From: Flavivirga sp. 57AJ16
GTDB taxonomy: Bacteria > Bacteroidota > Bacteroidia > Flavobacteriales > Flavobacteriaceae
Assembly: GCF_028736925.1 (NCBI RefSeq)
Contig: NZ_JAQZAT010000022.1
Coordinates: forward strand, 1 to 64,000
Direction of reading: 5' to 3'
Length of the DNA stretch: 64,000 bases
The notes under the pieces are model-generated. The model ran no database searches. It saw only the letters and a list, made by a program, of their open reading frames with translations, and was not told where the DNA came from. Both the position numbers and the translations under genes were made by a program. Of this stretch, positions 1 through 8,747 are shown piece by piece; positions within the stretch are counted from its first letter, which is position 1; the number at the start of each line of letters is the position of its first letter.

Positions 1-650
1 GCGAAGACAATACCGCCGATATAGAAGTCACCGCCCCACTGGGAAGCGCGTATGAATACAGTTTAGATGGTACCAATTTCCAGAGCGAAGTCGATTTTAC
101 AAATCTAGCTCCTGGTGATTATACCCTGACAGTGCGAAGTATAACTGATACCAGTTGTACATCCAGTACCGCTGTTAGTATAGCGGCTTCACCAGGTGCC
201 CCCGAAGTTCCGACCTTTATTATCCCACGCGCCGCAAGCTGCGAAGACAATACCGCCGATATAGAAGTCACCTCCCCACTGGGAAGCGAGTATGAATACA
301 GTTTAGATGGTACAAATTTCCAGAGCGAAGTCGATTTTATAAACCTGACTCCTGGCGATTATACCTTAGAAGTGAGACGTATTAGCGATATCAGTTGTGT
401 TTCCAGTACCGCTGTTAGTATAGCCGCTTCACCAGGCGCTCCCGAAGTTCCGACCTTTATTATTTCAAGAGCCGCAAGCTGCGAAGACAATACCGCCGAT
501 ATAGAAGTCACCGCCCCACTGGGAAGCGCGTATGAATACAGTTTAGATGGTACCAATTTCCAGAGCGAAGTCGATTTTACAAATCTAGCTCCTGGTGATT
601 ATACCCTAAAAGTGCGAAGCGTTAGCGATACCAGTTGTACTTCCAGTACG
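1..650 (+). repeat. 240-bp in-frame tandem repeat in adhesin gene
   Basis: The string GCGAAGACAATACCGCCGAT recurs at bases 1, 241 and 481, so the unit is 240 bp (80 codons). At least two full units and most of a third are present, with only scattered substitutions between them. Units 1 and 3 are nearly identical over long stretches. More copies probably lie upstream of the window. Confidence 0.95.
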
Positions 651-1478
651 GTTTTTAGCCTTGAAGACAGTGCTTTTGAATTAAAAATTAAGTGTCCGTC
701 TGATATAGAGCTAGAATTTAGTGATGTTATTGATGGACTCGATTTAGGAGCTCCAGAGGTTATAGCAAGTTGTGGGGAGGTAACGTTCTCTTTTGTAGAT
801 AGTGAATTAGTAGGGGGGTGTACTGCTAATACAGGAAGTTTTATAAGAACATTTAAAGGGGTAGATAGCGCAGGTCATACTTCTACCTGTAAACAAACCA
901 TTACTATAGTAGATACTTCACCGCCTTATATTGAAGCAGATGTGCCAGAAGCGTTTTTTATAGATTGTGAAGATGAAATACCAGAGGATATTGCCCCTGT
1001 TTTTATAGATAATGGTGATCGTGATGTGAGCGTTGCGTTTTCAGAAAATGAAATAACAGATAGTACATGTTCTCTTAATAAAACACTAGAACGCATTTGG
1101 ATCGCTACAGATAGTTGTGGTAATGAATCTTCATTTGTACAAACAATTTATTATACCTGTTCATTACGAATATATAATGCTGTATCTCCTAATAATAATG
1201 GATTGAATGATATCTTCTTAATAGAAGGTATAGAATGTTATCCGGATAATAATGTTAAAATATTTAACCGATGGGGATATTTATTATATGAAACTAATAA
1301 TTATGACAATAAAAATAATGTTTTTAAAGGCGTTTCTGAAGATAGGTTTACCATATCTAAAAGAAAATACTTAGCTGATGGAGATTATTTTTATATGGTT
1401 ACTTATAAAAAGCCTGTAGGTAATGGGGGTAAAAGCAGTGTAGTAAGGCTAACAGGAAATCTTTATGTTAGTAATTAA
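1..1478 (+). CDS. T9SS type B sorting-domain surface adhesin, partial (5' end outside window)
   Basis: Open at the left edge; the frame runs from base 3, giving about 490 visible residues. From left to right there are three 80-residue SprB-like repeats (about bases 1-650), a Cys-containing HYR-like beta-sandwich segment, and a C-terminal domain starting at NAVSPNNNGLND (base 1176) with the NRWG and NYDN motifs of the type B (CHU_C, gliding-motility-associated) sorting domain. In this family the domain directs export through the type IX secretion system, usually with a PorP/SprF partner, and such a gene follows 80 bp downstream. Probable role is a cell-surface adhesin; the ligand is unknown. 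Family is confident, exact function is inferred. Confidence 0.85.
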   Translation, partial: EDNTADIEVTAPLGSAYEYSLDGTNFQSEVDFTNLAPGDYTLTVRSITDTSCTSSTAVSIAASPGAPEVPTFIIPRAASCEDNTADIEVTSPLGSEYEYSLDGTNFQSEVDFINLTPGDYTLEVRRISDISCVSSTAVSIAASPGAPEVPTFIISRAASCEDNTADIEVTAPLGSAYEYSLDGTNFQSEVDFTNLAPGDYTLKVRSVSDTSCTSSTVFSLEDSAFELKIKCPSDIELEFSDVIDGLDLGAPEVIASCGEVTFSFVDSELVGGCTANTGSFIRTFKGVDSAGHTSTCKQTITIVDTSPPYIEADVPEAFFIDCEDEIPEDIAPVFIDNGDRDVSVAFSENEITDSTCSLNKTLERIWIATDSCGNESSFVQTIYYTCSLRIYNAVSPNNNGLNDIFLIEGIECYPDNNVKIFNRWGYLLYETNNYDNKNNVFKGVSEDRFTISKRKYLADGDYFYMVTYKKPVGNGGKSSVVRLTGNLYVSN

Positions 1479-1558
1479 TGGACTTAAAAAGGGATACAAG
1501 AATTTTAAAATTAAACGGGAAGTTCTTAAAAAAAACAATTTACAAGTTTTAATATAAT

Positions 1559-2530
1559 ATGAGACAGAATAAAAGAATTATTGTGGGAATATTTATTGTG
1601 TTGGTTATGCAAGTTTTTGAAGCACAGCAAGATGCTCAGTATACCCAATATATGTTTAATACTTCCAGCATTAATCCCGCTTATATAGGTAGTAAAGAGA
1701 ATTTTAGTATTGTAGGTCTTCATCGTAGCCAGTGGGTAGGTTTTGAAGGCGCTCCTAAAACACAGACCTTGTCTTTAAATAGTCCTCTTGGTTACTTAAA
1801 GCGCACTGGGCTGGGTTTTTCTATTATAAACGATGTTATAGGTATATCTAAAGAGACCTATCTTAATATTGATTTTTCATATAAGATACCGTTTGAAGAA
1901 TCTACATTAAGTTTTGGACTAAAAGTAGTTGGGCATTTTTTAGATGTTGATTTTCAAAAGCTTTCTGTTTTTGATGTTAATGAATCTAATTTTCAAGGTT
2001 CAATAAATAATGAATTCAGTCCAAATGTAGGTGCTGGTGTTTATTTTAATACTGGTAACTTTTATTTAGGGTTAAGTGTTCCTAATTTAATACAAACAAC
2101 CGTTTTTAATAAAGGTTTTGATGAAGAAGATTTGGTTGGTTCATCAGCGCTTAGAATTGAACGTACACATTTTTATTTTATTGGAGGTTATGTATTTGAT
2201 TTAAGTTCTTATGTGCGATTTAAGCCTACCATATTAACAAAAGTTGTATTAGGGTCTCCAATTCAGATGGATGTTTCTGGTAATTTTCTTTTTTACAATA
2301 GCGTATCGTTAGGCTTAGCCTATCGTTTTAATGCGTCATTAAGTGCTATGACAGGATTTAGAATATCTAAACCCTTTATGGTTGGTTTTGCATACGATAT
2401 AGAAACTACTGCTTTGGGAAATGTAGAATTTAATGATGGCAGTTTTGAAGTTATTTTAAGATATCATTTGCCAGAGAGGTGTTGTGGCTATAAACGAGGT
2501 AATCGCCGTTTAACACCCCGTTTTTTTTAA
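1559..2530 (+). CDS. PorP/SprF family type IX secretion membrane protein
   Basis: A 323-residue protein with an N-terminal signal peptide ending near EAQQD, followed by the family hallmark QDAQYTQYMFN and INPAYIGSK, then HRSQWVGFEGAPKTQ. Outer-membrane beta-barrel proteins of this family (SprF in Flavobacterium, PorP in Porphyromonas) are needed for export of partner adhesins with type B sorting domains. It starts 80 bp after the partial adhesin, the usual substrate-then-SprF order, so it is probably the dedicated partner of that gene. It resembles the second PorP/SprF protein at 6082-7038 throughout and ends in the same way (PRFF). Confidence 0.9.
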   Translation: MRQNKRIIVGIFIVLVMQVFEAQQDAQYTQYMFNTSSINPAYIGSKENFSIVGLHRSQWVGFEGAPKTQTLSLNSPLGYLKRTGLGFSIINDVIGISKETYLNIDFSYKIPFEESTLSFGLKVVGHFLDVDFQKLSVFDVNESNFQGSINNEFSPNVGAGVYFNTGNFYLGLSVPNLIQTTVFNKGFDEEDLVGSSALRIERTHFYFIGGYVFDLSSYVRFKPTILTKVVLGSPIQMDVSGNFLFYNSVSLGLAYRFNASLSAMTGFRISKPFMVGFAYDIETTALGNVEFNDGSFEVILRYHLPERCCGYKRGNRRLTPRFF

Positions 2531-2804
2531 ACTTATATCGGGAAATACACTTTTTATAATGTATTATCTAAATACTAGAGTTATGCCAATTTTATGAATA
2601 GCATTGGTGTTATTCTTTAAAAGAAAAATTTAGGGCCTCTTAACACATTGTTTTAATGTTGTTGAATATCAGTTGTTTTTGTTTTTTTTGTAGACTTTTT
2701 GTTCACTCCTTTTGTTTTAAAAGCGTCTTTTTGTTTACTGACATTTTGTGTTTTTTTTTAATGAAGGCATAAGTTTGTTGTTATTAATTTTTTAAAAATA
2801 TTTT

Positions 2805-2939
2805 ATGAAACGTCCTGAAAAACAAAGCTCAAAAGTCTTTATATTCTTTTTACAATCATTGGTGTTCTTTTTAAGTTGTGTTTTAATACTTACTATGATA
2901 TTGGTTCTATTTTCAATGCTGAGACCGCTCATTCAATAA
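2805..2939 (+). CDS. Possible small membrane peptide (44 aa)
   Basis: ATG at 2805 opens 44 codons encoding a basic N-terminus (MKRPEKQSSK) followed by about 28 strongly hydrophobic residues and a short RPLIQ tail, ending at TAA 2937-2939. The layout fits a single-pass membrane peptide. No family is recognised and no clear ribosome-binding site is seen; in AT-rich DNA a chance ORF of this length is quite possible. Confidence 0.25.
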   Translation: MKRPEKQSSKVFIFFLQSLVFFLSCVLILTMILVLFSMLRPLIQ

Positions 2940-3058
2940 TATAAAAACGCATTATAGATAGACAAAATACTACCGAAAGCTTATATATGTAGATGAAAGC
3001 CCGGTTCTTCTCTGGCGACAGCATGAGAAGAAATACCTCCCGAAAGGGCGTCTTTTCT

Positions 3059-3604
3059 CCTGCCTGCCGGCAGCTACGGTGTACCCACAAATAACACAAA
3101 TAATCACACTAAGTTAATTAGTAGCTATTTTGCATCAAAGGCTTGTTCGAGACGGGTTCCTCCCTTTTTAACAAAAAAGGGAGGTGGCTGTATGTGGTAA
3201 CATACAGACGGAGGGTTTGTTTTTTAAGTGTTCTTTACATGTTTAATTTGTCAAACGCCCCTTACTTTTCCTCCTGACGTCGAAAAATTCATCTCCTCTT
3301 TCAGTTGAAGCGGGAGGTGGTTCCATTATACGGCATTACTGTATAATAACACCTGTCTGTCGTGAAAGCTATTGGCATATCCATTTAACTGCGGACAAAA
3401 TAGTTCCTTAAAAGATGTGGGTACACCGTAGCTGCCGGCAGGCAGGTTTGTTACTTTTCTTTGGACGAGCAAAGAAATCGAAGATTCACGAACACCTATT
3501 TATCAAATTAGATCTGTGAGCTAAAAGTAAGTAAAAAAGGAAATAAGCTTTTGTTCTTTATATTGAAAAAAGATGTGGGTACACCGTAGCTGCCGACAGA
3601 CAGG
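3059..3604. repeat. 31-bp intergenic repeat, three copies, two of them inverted
   Basis: A 31-bp element beginning TGTGGGTACACCGTAGCTGC lies on the plus strand at 3416-3446, as an exact reverse complement at 3059-3089, and as a diverged plus-strand copy at 3574-3604. Its end contains the small palindrome CTGCCGGCAG. The two perfect copies form inverted repeats around a 326-bp spacer. It looks like a dispersed intergenic repeat rather than a gene part. Confidence 0.8.
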
Positions 3605-3859
3605 CAAGGGAGTTTTTAACAATAAATTCTCTAATAAAGCGATTTGTCGCCTTGAGCCTTTCGTCTTCCTGCCCGTCCGGCAGGCGGGCGCTCAAGATAA
3701 ACTAAAGTCGAAAGGTCATTAAAACCAGCTATTTAAATGGGTTTCGACAGAGCCTGTGCTGAGTTTACCGAAGTACTCAACCTGATAACCAAGATTAAAT
3801 TACTGATAGTCAGATCAATAATATTATGCTTACATCGAACTCACGTTAATAATAAACTA

Positions 3860-4057
3860 ATGTGTATTCCCAAAGAAATACAGAATCTTACTAGTTTAGC
3901 GGAGTTGTATTTGTACGATAACCAATTAGTAACGATTCCAAAAGAGATAGGAACGCTTTACAGTTTGCAGCATTTATATTTATATGAAAATCCATTAATA
4001 AATATTTCCAGAGGAGTATATGGGTTAAAAAGTAACAAGGCAACACTTGTATTGTAA
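3860..4057 (+). pseudogene. Leucine-rich-repeat protein remnant
   Basis: From ATG 3860 the sequence reads two leucine-rich repeats (IPKEIQNLTSLAELYLYDNQL, then IPKEIGTLYSLQHLYLYENPL) and stops after 65 residues. Frame is open further upstream, but that part (3737-3859) translates an intergenic repeat containing GTTTCGACAGAGCCTGTGCT and is not LRR-like. With no signal peptide and only two repeats, this is best read as the leftover of a larger LRR surface protein. Confidence 0.5.
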
Positions 4058-4391
4058 AAGGGTTATTCTGTAGTAAGTTTTTATGTTATTTTACATAAAT
4101 TAACCAAACTGTTTTTTACATTTTCAAAGGATTTCAGTAATCCAAAATCCTTAAAAATTATCCTGGATCGTACAGGAAATTTTACTAAAATTTTCTCCTT
4201 AAAGTAATTTACAGTGTTTTTATTCTTAAAATACGTCACAGAACAATAGCCGCGGGTTAGCACCAGGGTATCAATAGGTGTGCTATTATTGTGCTTTTTG
4301 CAAAGTACTATCTATTATATAATAGATCCCCATGGCTTTGTTCTGGAGTATTTTAAGTGGTTTTGTATTGCAATTCAATAATCTATTCTTT
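4058..4391. other. Intergenic stretch with an 18-bp perfect palindrome
   Basis: No credible gene. The one notable element is the perfect palindrome ATCTATTATATAATAGAT at 4310-4327, which lies 64 bp past the stop codon of the minus-strand regulator at 4392. It could be part of that gene's 3' end or a protein-binding site. Confidence 0.5.
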
Positions 4392-5267
4392 TTACAATTC
4401 TAATGAAATTAAATAATCAAGGATGTTTTCCCCGGCAGGCAAATCTAATTTTTTTCTAAGACGATATCTTGAAGTTTTTAAACTCCCCGGAGATATTCCA
4501 AGAACTTGTGCGGTTTCTTTAATAGTTAGATTTAACCTAATTACAGAACAAAGTTTAAGGTCATTAGCTTTTAAATTTGGGTGTTTACTAAGTATTTTAG
4601 CATGAAAGCCATGTTGCGTTTCCTCAAAGAAACTTCTAAAACATTCCCAGTTTTTATCTGCTATTAAATTTTCTTTAGCTACAACTTTTAATTCTTTAAC
4701 ATATTTGATTTTGTCGAAGTTAGTTTTAGAGTTTTCAATCTTTTTGACTATTTCTTGTAAACTTTCAATAATTCTATTTTTTTGTTCATAACTAAAAGCA
4801 TAAGAAGTGAGCTGCTTATTTTTAAATTCAAGTTCATCTTTCATTTGATTTTTTTTGAACTTTTCTTTTTCAATATATTGTTCTGCTAATGAAATTTGTA
4901 GTTTCATAGTGGCATGTTTCTTTTTTATTTCATTATGTCTCTTTTCTTTGAGCAGTAAAAATATTATTACGAAAAGTAATATCATCATTAAAATAATATT
5001 GGGTTCTTCTATACCTCTAATTGTTGTGTCTACATTTGTGAATTTTCTTTGTTCTGGAATAAATACATCTAGATTTTTTGCTGCAAATTTTGGGGAAATA
5101 GGTCTTTTTAATTTGTATAAAAATTCAAAAATAGTATGTTCTTGGGCAAATGGTCTAAAGACTAAAAAAGAAAAAAGATTACATTTTTTAGTGAGGTAAA
5201 ATTTAAGATTTGTTTTTGATTTTAAAGAACGTAATCTGCTATTATAGATATGCGTTTTTTTTCTCAT
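4392..5267 (-). CDS. Membrane-anchored LuxR-like HTH regulator (short form)
   Basis: About 291 residues from ATG 5267 (the frame is open 31 codons further but that part looks unnatural). It has one hydrophobic segment (about residues 90-106, NIILMMILLFVIIFLLL), a charged coiled-coil region, and a C-terminal helix-turn-helix with LKLCSVIRLNLTIKETAQVL followed by SPGSLKTSRYRLRKKL. The same C-terminal half occurs in the 565-residue protein at 12387-14084, but that one has an N-terminal TPR sensor which this one lacks, so it may be a truncated paralogue. Probably a transcription regulator of nearby surface genes; targets are inferred only. Confidence 0.7.
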   Translation of the reverse strand: MRKKTHIYNSRLRSLKSKTNLKFYLTKKCNLFSFLVFRPFAQEHTIFEFLYKLKRPISPKFAAKNLDVFIPEQRKFTNVDTTIRGIEEPNIILMMILLFVIIFLLLKEKRHNEIKKKHATMKLQISLAEQYIEKEKFKKNQMKDELEFKNKQLTSYAFSYEQKNRIIESLQEIVKKIENSKTNFDKIKYVKELKVVAKENLIADKNWECFRSFFEETQHGFHAKILSKHPNLKANDLKLCSVIRLNLTIKETAQVLGISPGSLKTSRYRLRKKLDLPAGENILDYLISLEL

Positions 5268-6081
5268 AATTATTAAATGTAAATAGTTTTTTTGTGTTTT
5301 AATTCGTAATAGTTTTTGTGCTTTTTTTTGTAATAGAAATCGTGAAAAACGACATTGCAAATCTACCTTTTGTTACTTTTTTATGCAGAAAAACAAAGGG
5401 TACAAAAAGATGACACAGCTTTTTTTTGAGTAGACAATAAGGGTACATTAATAAGTTTGCTTAAATACAATAGCGTATAAAGCTTGAGAAGTTAAAATGC
5501 TTATATTTAAACAGGTAGGTCTTATTGGCGGAGTTTAAACGTGTTTAATTTGTTGGTGTTTAATATTATAAAACATCGTTAAAAACGCAGTTAAAGCATG
5601 AAATATAGTTACAGTGATATAATCTATTTATTTATTATTGGTAGTCGCTATTGTGTCTTCGTGATGTTTACGATCTGAGCAAATATTTAAAGAAAAACAA
5701 TCCCGATTTTGGTTTATTCTTTATTACATGACAAGAATTAAATTTTAAATAAAAAATAGATTTGCTAGCCAGGGTGTGTTTAATAAAATTCAAGTCATTT
5801 AGAATACCCTTTACTTCTTAATACTAGATTTTCATCAAATTTATTTCACCCTTTTTTATGAAATAGAAAAGTTAATGTGGGCTTTATTAATATTCATGTT
5901 TTTGTGTTATAACATGCCATTTTTATAAACTCAAAAGATTAATTTTCTGTAATTAATTGTTTTATACATATACGCTTACAGTTTAAGGTAACTTTTTGAT
6001 AAGGCTATGTGACTTACTGTACACTGCTTTAGGCGGTATCTTTTTTGCATTCCCGGTATTTTTGCTAAAAAAGTTGGTTCT
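5268..6081. other. Divergent intergenic region with shared regulatory-type motif
   Basis: About 810 bp between the minus-strand regulator and the plus-strand PorP/SprF gene. No credible ORF. It carries the motif GTAACTTTTTGATAAGG at 5988-6004 on the plus strand, 94 bp before the next gene, and a related minus-strand string CTTTTTGTACCC near 5398-5409 upstream of the regulator. Confidence 0.5.
5988..6004 (+). promoter_or_regulatory. GTAACTTTTTG motif, copy 1
   Basis: GTAACTTTTTGATAAGG, 94 bp upstream of the PorP/SprF gene at 6082. Closely similar strings occur before the sulfatase (14292), before the FG-GAP gene (19404) and at 20483. Recurrence at 70-150 bp before genes suggests a shared regulatory site. 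Confidence 0.4.
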
Positions 6082-7038
6082 ATGTATAAAATTTCAATTT
6101 GTATTTTTTATGTAGTGTTATTTGTTGTTGAGATAAGTCATAGTCAACAGGACGCTCAATATACACAATACATGTATAATACGGTAACTATTAACCCTGC
6201 ATATGCTGGTAGTAGAGGTACTTTATCTTTTGTAGGGCTGCATAGAAGTCAATGGATTAGGATTGAAGGAGCGCCTTTAACACAAACATTTTCGGTAAAC
6301 TTGCCTTTAGGAAGTTTACGTTTTATGGAAGATGCTCCGGGTTTAGGACTTTCTGTTGTTAATGATAATATTGGTCCATTACAAGAAACACATCTAAATA
6401 TAGACTATTCTTATCCCATAGCGATTTCTGATGAAGGCATATTACGCTTCGGTCTAAAACTTTCGGGACAATTTTTAAGCTTGGACTTAAATAAATTAAA
6501 TGCGTTTAATGTAGCAGATCCCGTTTTTTTTAACTCTGATAATAATGACTTTATACCAAATGTAGGGGTGGGCTTATATTATTATGACACTCATTTTTAT
6601 GCAGGTTTAAGTACCCCTGGTCTGTTAAGCAGAAATTATTTTAAAACAGATGATGATGCCTTGTTAATATCAAAAGAGCGGATGCATTACTACTTTATTA
6701 CAGGTTATGTGTTTAATATGAGTCGGCGATTAAAGTTTAAACCAGCACTATTGAGTAAAATGGTGTTTGGAAGTCCTTTACAGGCAGATGTCTCCGCAAG
6801 TTTTAAATATGACGAAAAATTGATATTAGGTTTGGCTTATCGTTGGAGTGCTGCAGTAAGTGCATTAGCAGGATTTCAGGTTTCTAAATCCGTAATGATT
6901 GGTTTTTCCTATGATATGGAAACAACTGCTATAGGTAATGGTAATGAATTTAATCATGGGAGTTATGAACTGCTTTTAAGATTCGAGCTTGCCAAAAAAG
7001 GAAATTTGAGACGACAGTGGAATCCTCGTTTCTTTTAA
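6082..7038 (+). CDS. PorP/SprF family type IX secretion membrane protein
   Basis: A 318-residue beta-barrel protein with a signal peptide (cleavage near SHSQQ) and the family motifs QDAQYTQYMYN, INPAYAGSRG and HRSQWIRIEGAPLTQTF. It is the first gene of a compact set: an OmpA/TPR protein starts 20 bp later and a type B sorting-domain adhesin overlaps the end of that. By analogy with SprF/PorP it should sit in the outer membrane and serve export or anchoring of that adhesin. It is a paralogue of the protein at 1559-2530. Confidence 0.9.
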   Translation: MYKISICIFYVVLFVVEISHSQQDAQYTQYMYNTVTINPAYAGSRGTLSFVGLHRSQWIRIEGAPLTQTFSVNLPLGSLRFMEDAPGLGLSVVNDNIGPLQETHLNIDYSYPIAISDEGILRFGLKLSGQFLSLDLNKLNAFNVADPVFFNSDNNDFIPNVGVGLYYYDTHFYAGLSTPGLLSRNYFKTDDDALLISKERMHYYFITGYVFNMSRRLKFKPALLSKMVFGSPLQADVSASFKYDEKLILGLAYRWSAAVSALAGFQVSKSVMIGFSYDMETTAIGNGNEFNHGSYELLLRFELAKKGNLRRQWNPRFF

Positions 7039-7058
7039 TCTAAATCTAACTAACTAAT

Positions 7059-8747
7059 ATGAAACTATCTTTAAAATCATTCTTGTTGATTTTCATTTGT
7101 TTATTGTTTAATTACATGGTATTTCCTCAAAAGCGTTTGATGAAAGAAGCCAAAAAGCAATATACAATGTATGAATATAAAAATGCACAGGAGACCTATC
7201 TGAAAGTTGCAGAAAAAGGCTATAAAAGTTTAGAGCTTTTTAAGAATTTGGGAAATAGTTATTATTTTAATGCACAGTTTGTAGAGGCTTCAAAATGGTA
7301 TAAGGAGTTAATGACGCATTATGAAAATGAAATAGATGCTGAGTATTATTACAGATATGCCCAAACTTTAAAATCTAAGGGGAATTATGAATTAGCAGAT
7401 TATTATATGGATAAGTTTGTAGAAGCAAGTCCTAATGATAAAAGAGCTCAATTATTTATCGAGGGAAGAGATTATTTAAAAACTATTGAAAAACACTCTG
7501 GGAAATATCAAATTAAAAACATAGATATAAATACATCATATACAGACTTTGGTACAGCGTTTTATGGAGATTCTTTGGTTTTTAGTTCATCAAGAAAAGA
7601 TAACTCTTCACAAAAAATAGATGAATGGAATAAAGAGGCTTATTTAGATTTTTTTATCACATCATATAATAGTACAAACAACGCACTTGGAGAAGTAGAG
7701 AAATGGAACCCGGTTTTTAATACTAAGTTTCATGAGTCCACCCCGGTTTTTACTAAAGACAAACAAACGGTTTATTTTACAAGAAGTAATACAAACTATG
7801 GGCATTTAGAAAATGCGAACGATTATAAGGTAAGAACAAATAAGCTAAAAGTATATCGAAGTATAAGGGATGAAGAAGGGAAATGGAGCGCGCCCGAAGA
7901 GTTGCCTTTTAATAATGATAACTATTCTGTTGCTCACCCTGCTTTAAATGTATCAGAGGATAAACTCTATTTTTCTTCAGATATGGAAGGCGGTGTTGGA
8001 GACTCGGATTTATATGAGGTAACAATAAATGAAGATGGCAGTTTTGGTACTCCTCAAAATTTAGGAAATGCTATCAATACCAAAGGGAGAGAAACATTTC
8101 CTTTTATTTGTAAGGACAATAATTTATACTTCGCATCCGATGGACATTTAGGTTTGGGAGGTTTAGATATCTATGTTTTTAAACTTAAGGAAGCTAGTGA
8201 TTCTGAATACGAGGTTTCTAATTTAGGAAAACCTATAAATAGTCCTTCCGATGATTTTGCATTTATTATAAATACTACAACTAAAAGGGGCTTTTTTTCA
8301 TCCAATCGTCCAGAAGGAAAAGGGAAGGACGATATATATGCCTTTGTAGATGAAAGTATGCTTTTAAAAGTAGGAAACGATTTAGCCAATATATTGAATT
8401 TAAAGTCTATTTATTTTGATTTAGATAAATCTTTTATTAGACAAGATGCTGAAATAGAGCTTGATAAAGTGATTGAAATTATGAAAACCCATCCGAACAT
8501 TAAAATAGATATTCGCTCGCATACAGATAGTAGAGCATCATTTAAATACAATATTAAACTAAGTGAACGCAGGGCGGAAAGCACATTAAACTATATCGTT
8601 AAAAAAGGCGGAATTAGTAGAAGTCGTCTTTTAAGTAGCGGTTACGGAGAAATACAATTATTGAATAAATGTGCCGATGGTGTTGCATGTAGTGAAGCAG
8701 CCCATCAGTTAAATAGAAGAAGTGAGTTTATTATAATAGAACAATGA
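7059..8747 (+). CDS. PorE-like OmpA family protein with TPR and PD40 propeller
   Basis: 562 residues. A signal peptide (to about VFPQ) is followed by TPR-like helices (about 25-140), a PD40/WD40-like propeller with [32 protein letters not shown] and [16 protein letters not shown] blocks (about 160-435), and a C-terminal OmpA domain (about 450-562). The OmpA part has [20 protein letters not shown], whose Asp and Arg are the peptidoglycan-binding residues in the family. The domain order matches PorE-type proteins that tie T9SS parts to peptidoglycan. It follows PorP/SprF by 20 bp and its stop overlaps the next start (ATGA). Confidence 0.88.
   Translation: MKLSLKSFLLIFICLLFNYMVFPQKRLMKEAKKQYTMYEYKNAQETYLKVAEKGYKSLELFKNLGNSYYFNAQFVEASKWYKELMTHYENEIDAEYYYRYAQTLKSKGNYELADYYMDKFVEASPNDKRAQLFIEGRDYLKTIEKHSGKYQIKNIDINTSYTDFGTAFYGDSLVFSSSRKDNSSQKIDEWNKEAYLDFFITSYNSTNNALGEVEKWNPVFNTKFHESTPVFTKDKQTVYFTRSNTNYGHLENANDYKVRTNKLKVYRSIRDEEGKWSAPEELPFNNDNYSVAHPALNVSEDKLYFSSDMEGGVGDSDLYEVTINEDGSFGTPQNLGNAINTKGRETFPFICKDNNLYFASDGHLGLGGLDIYVFKLKEASDSEYEVSNLGKPINSPSDDFAFIINTTTKRGFFSSNRPEGKGKDDIYAFVDESMLLKVGNDLANILNLKSIYFDLDKSFIRQDAEIELDKVIEIMKTHPNIKIDIRSHTDSRASFKYNIKLSERRAESTLNYIVKKGGISRSRLLSSGYGEIQLLNKCADGVACSEAAHQLNRRSEFIIIEQ

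Larger units (their letters stand above)
2531..3736. other. Long intergenic region rich in repeats and hairpins
   Basis: About 1.2 kb without a convincing gene. It holds a possible 44-codon membrane peptide (2805-2939), three copies of a 31-bp element, a terminator-like hairpin near 3159-3184 (CCTCCCTTTTT paired with AAAAAGGGAGG), a second hairpin around CTGTATGT/ACATACAG just after it, and nested inverted repeats at 3655-3715 built on CTTGAGC/GCTCAAG and CCTGCC/GGCAGG. These are the kind of intergenic repeats scattered through flavobacterial genomes. Confidence 0.7.

Noticed and set aside
3737-3859. Upstream extension of the LRR remnant
   Set aside because: Its translation comes from a dispersed intergenic repeat; the LRR part only begins near 3860.
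4081-4263. 60-codon minus-strand ORF
   Set aside because: No recognisable domain, AT-rich chance composition and no start signals.
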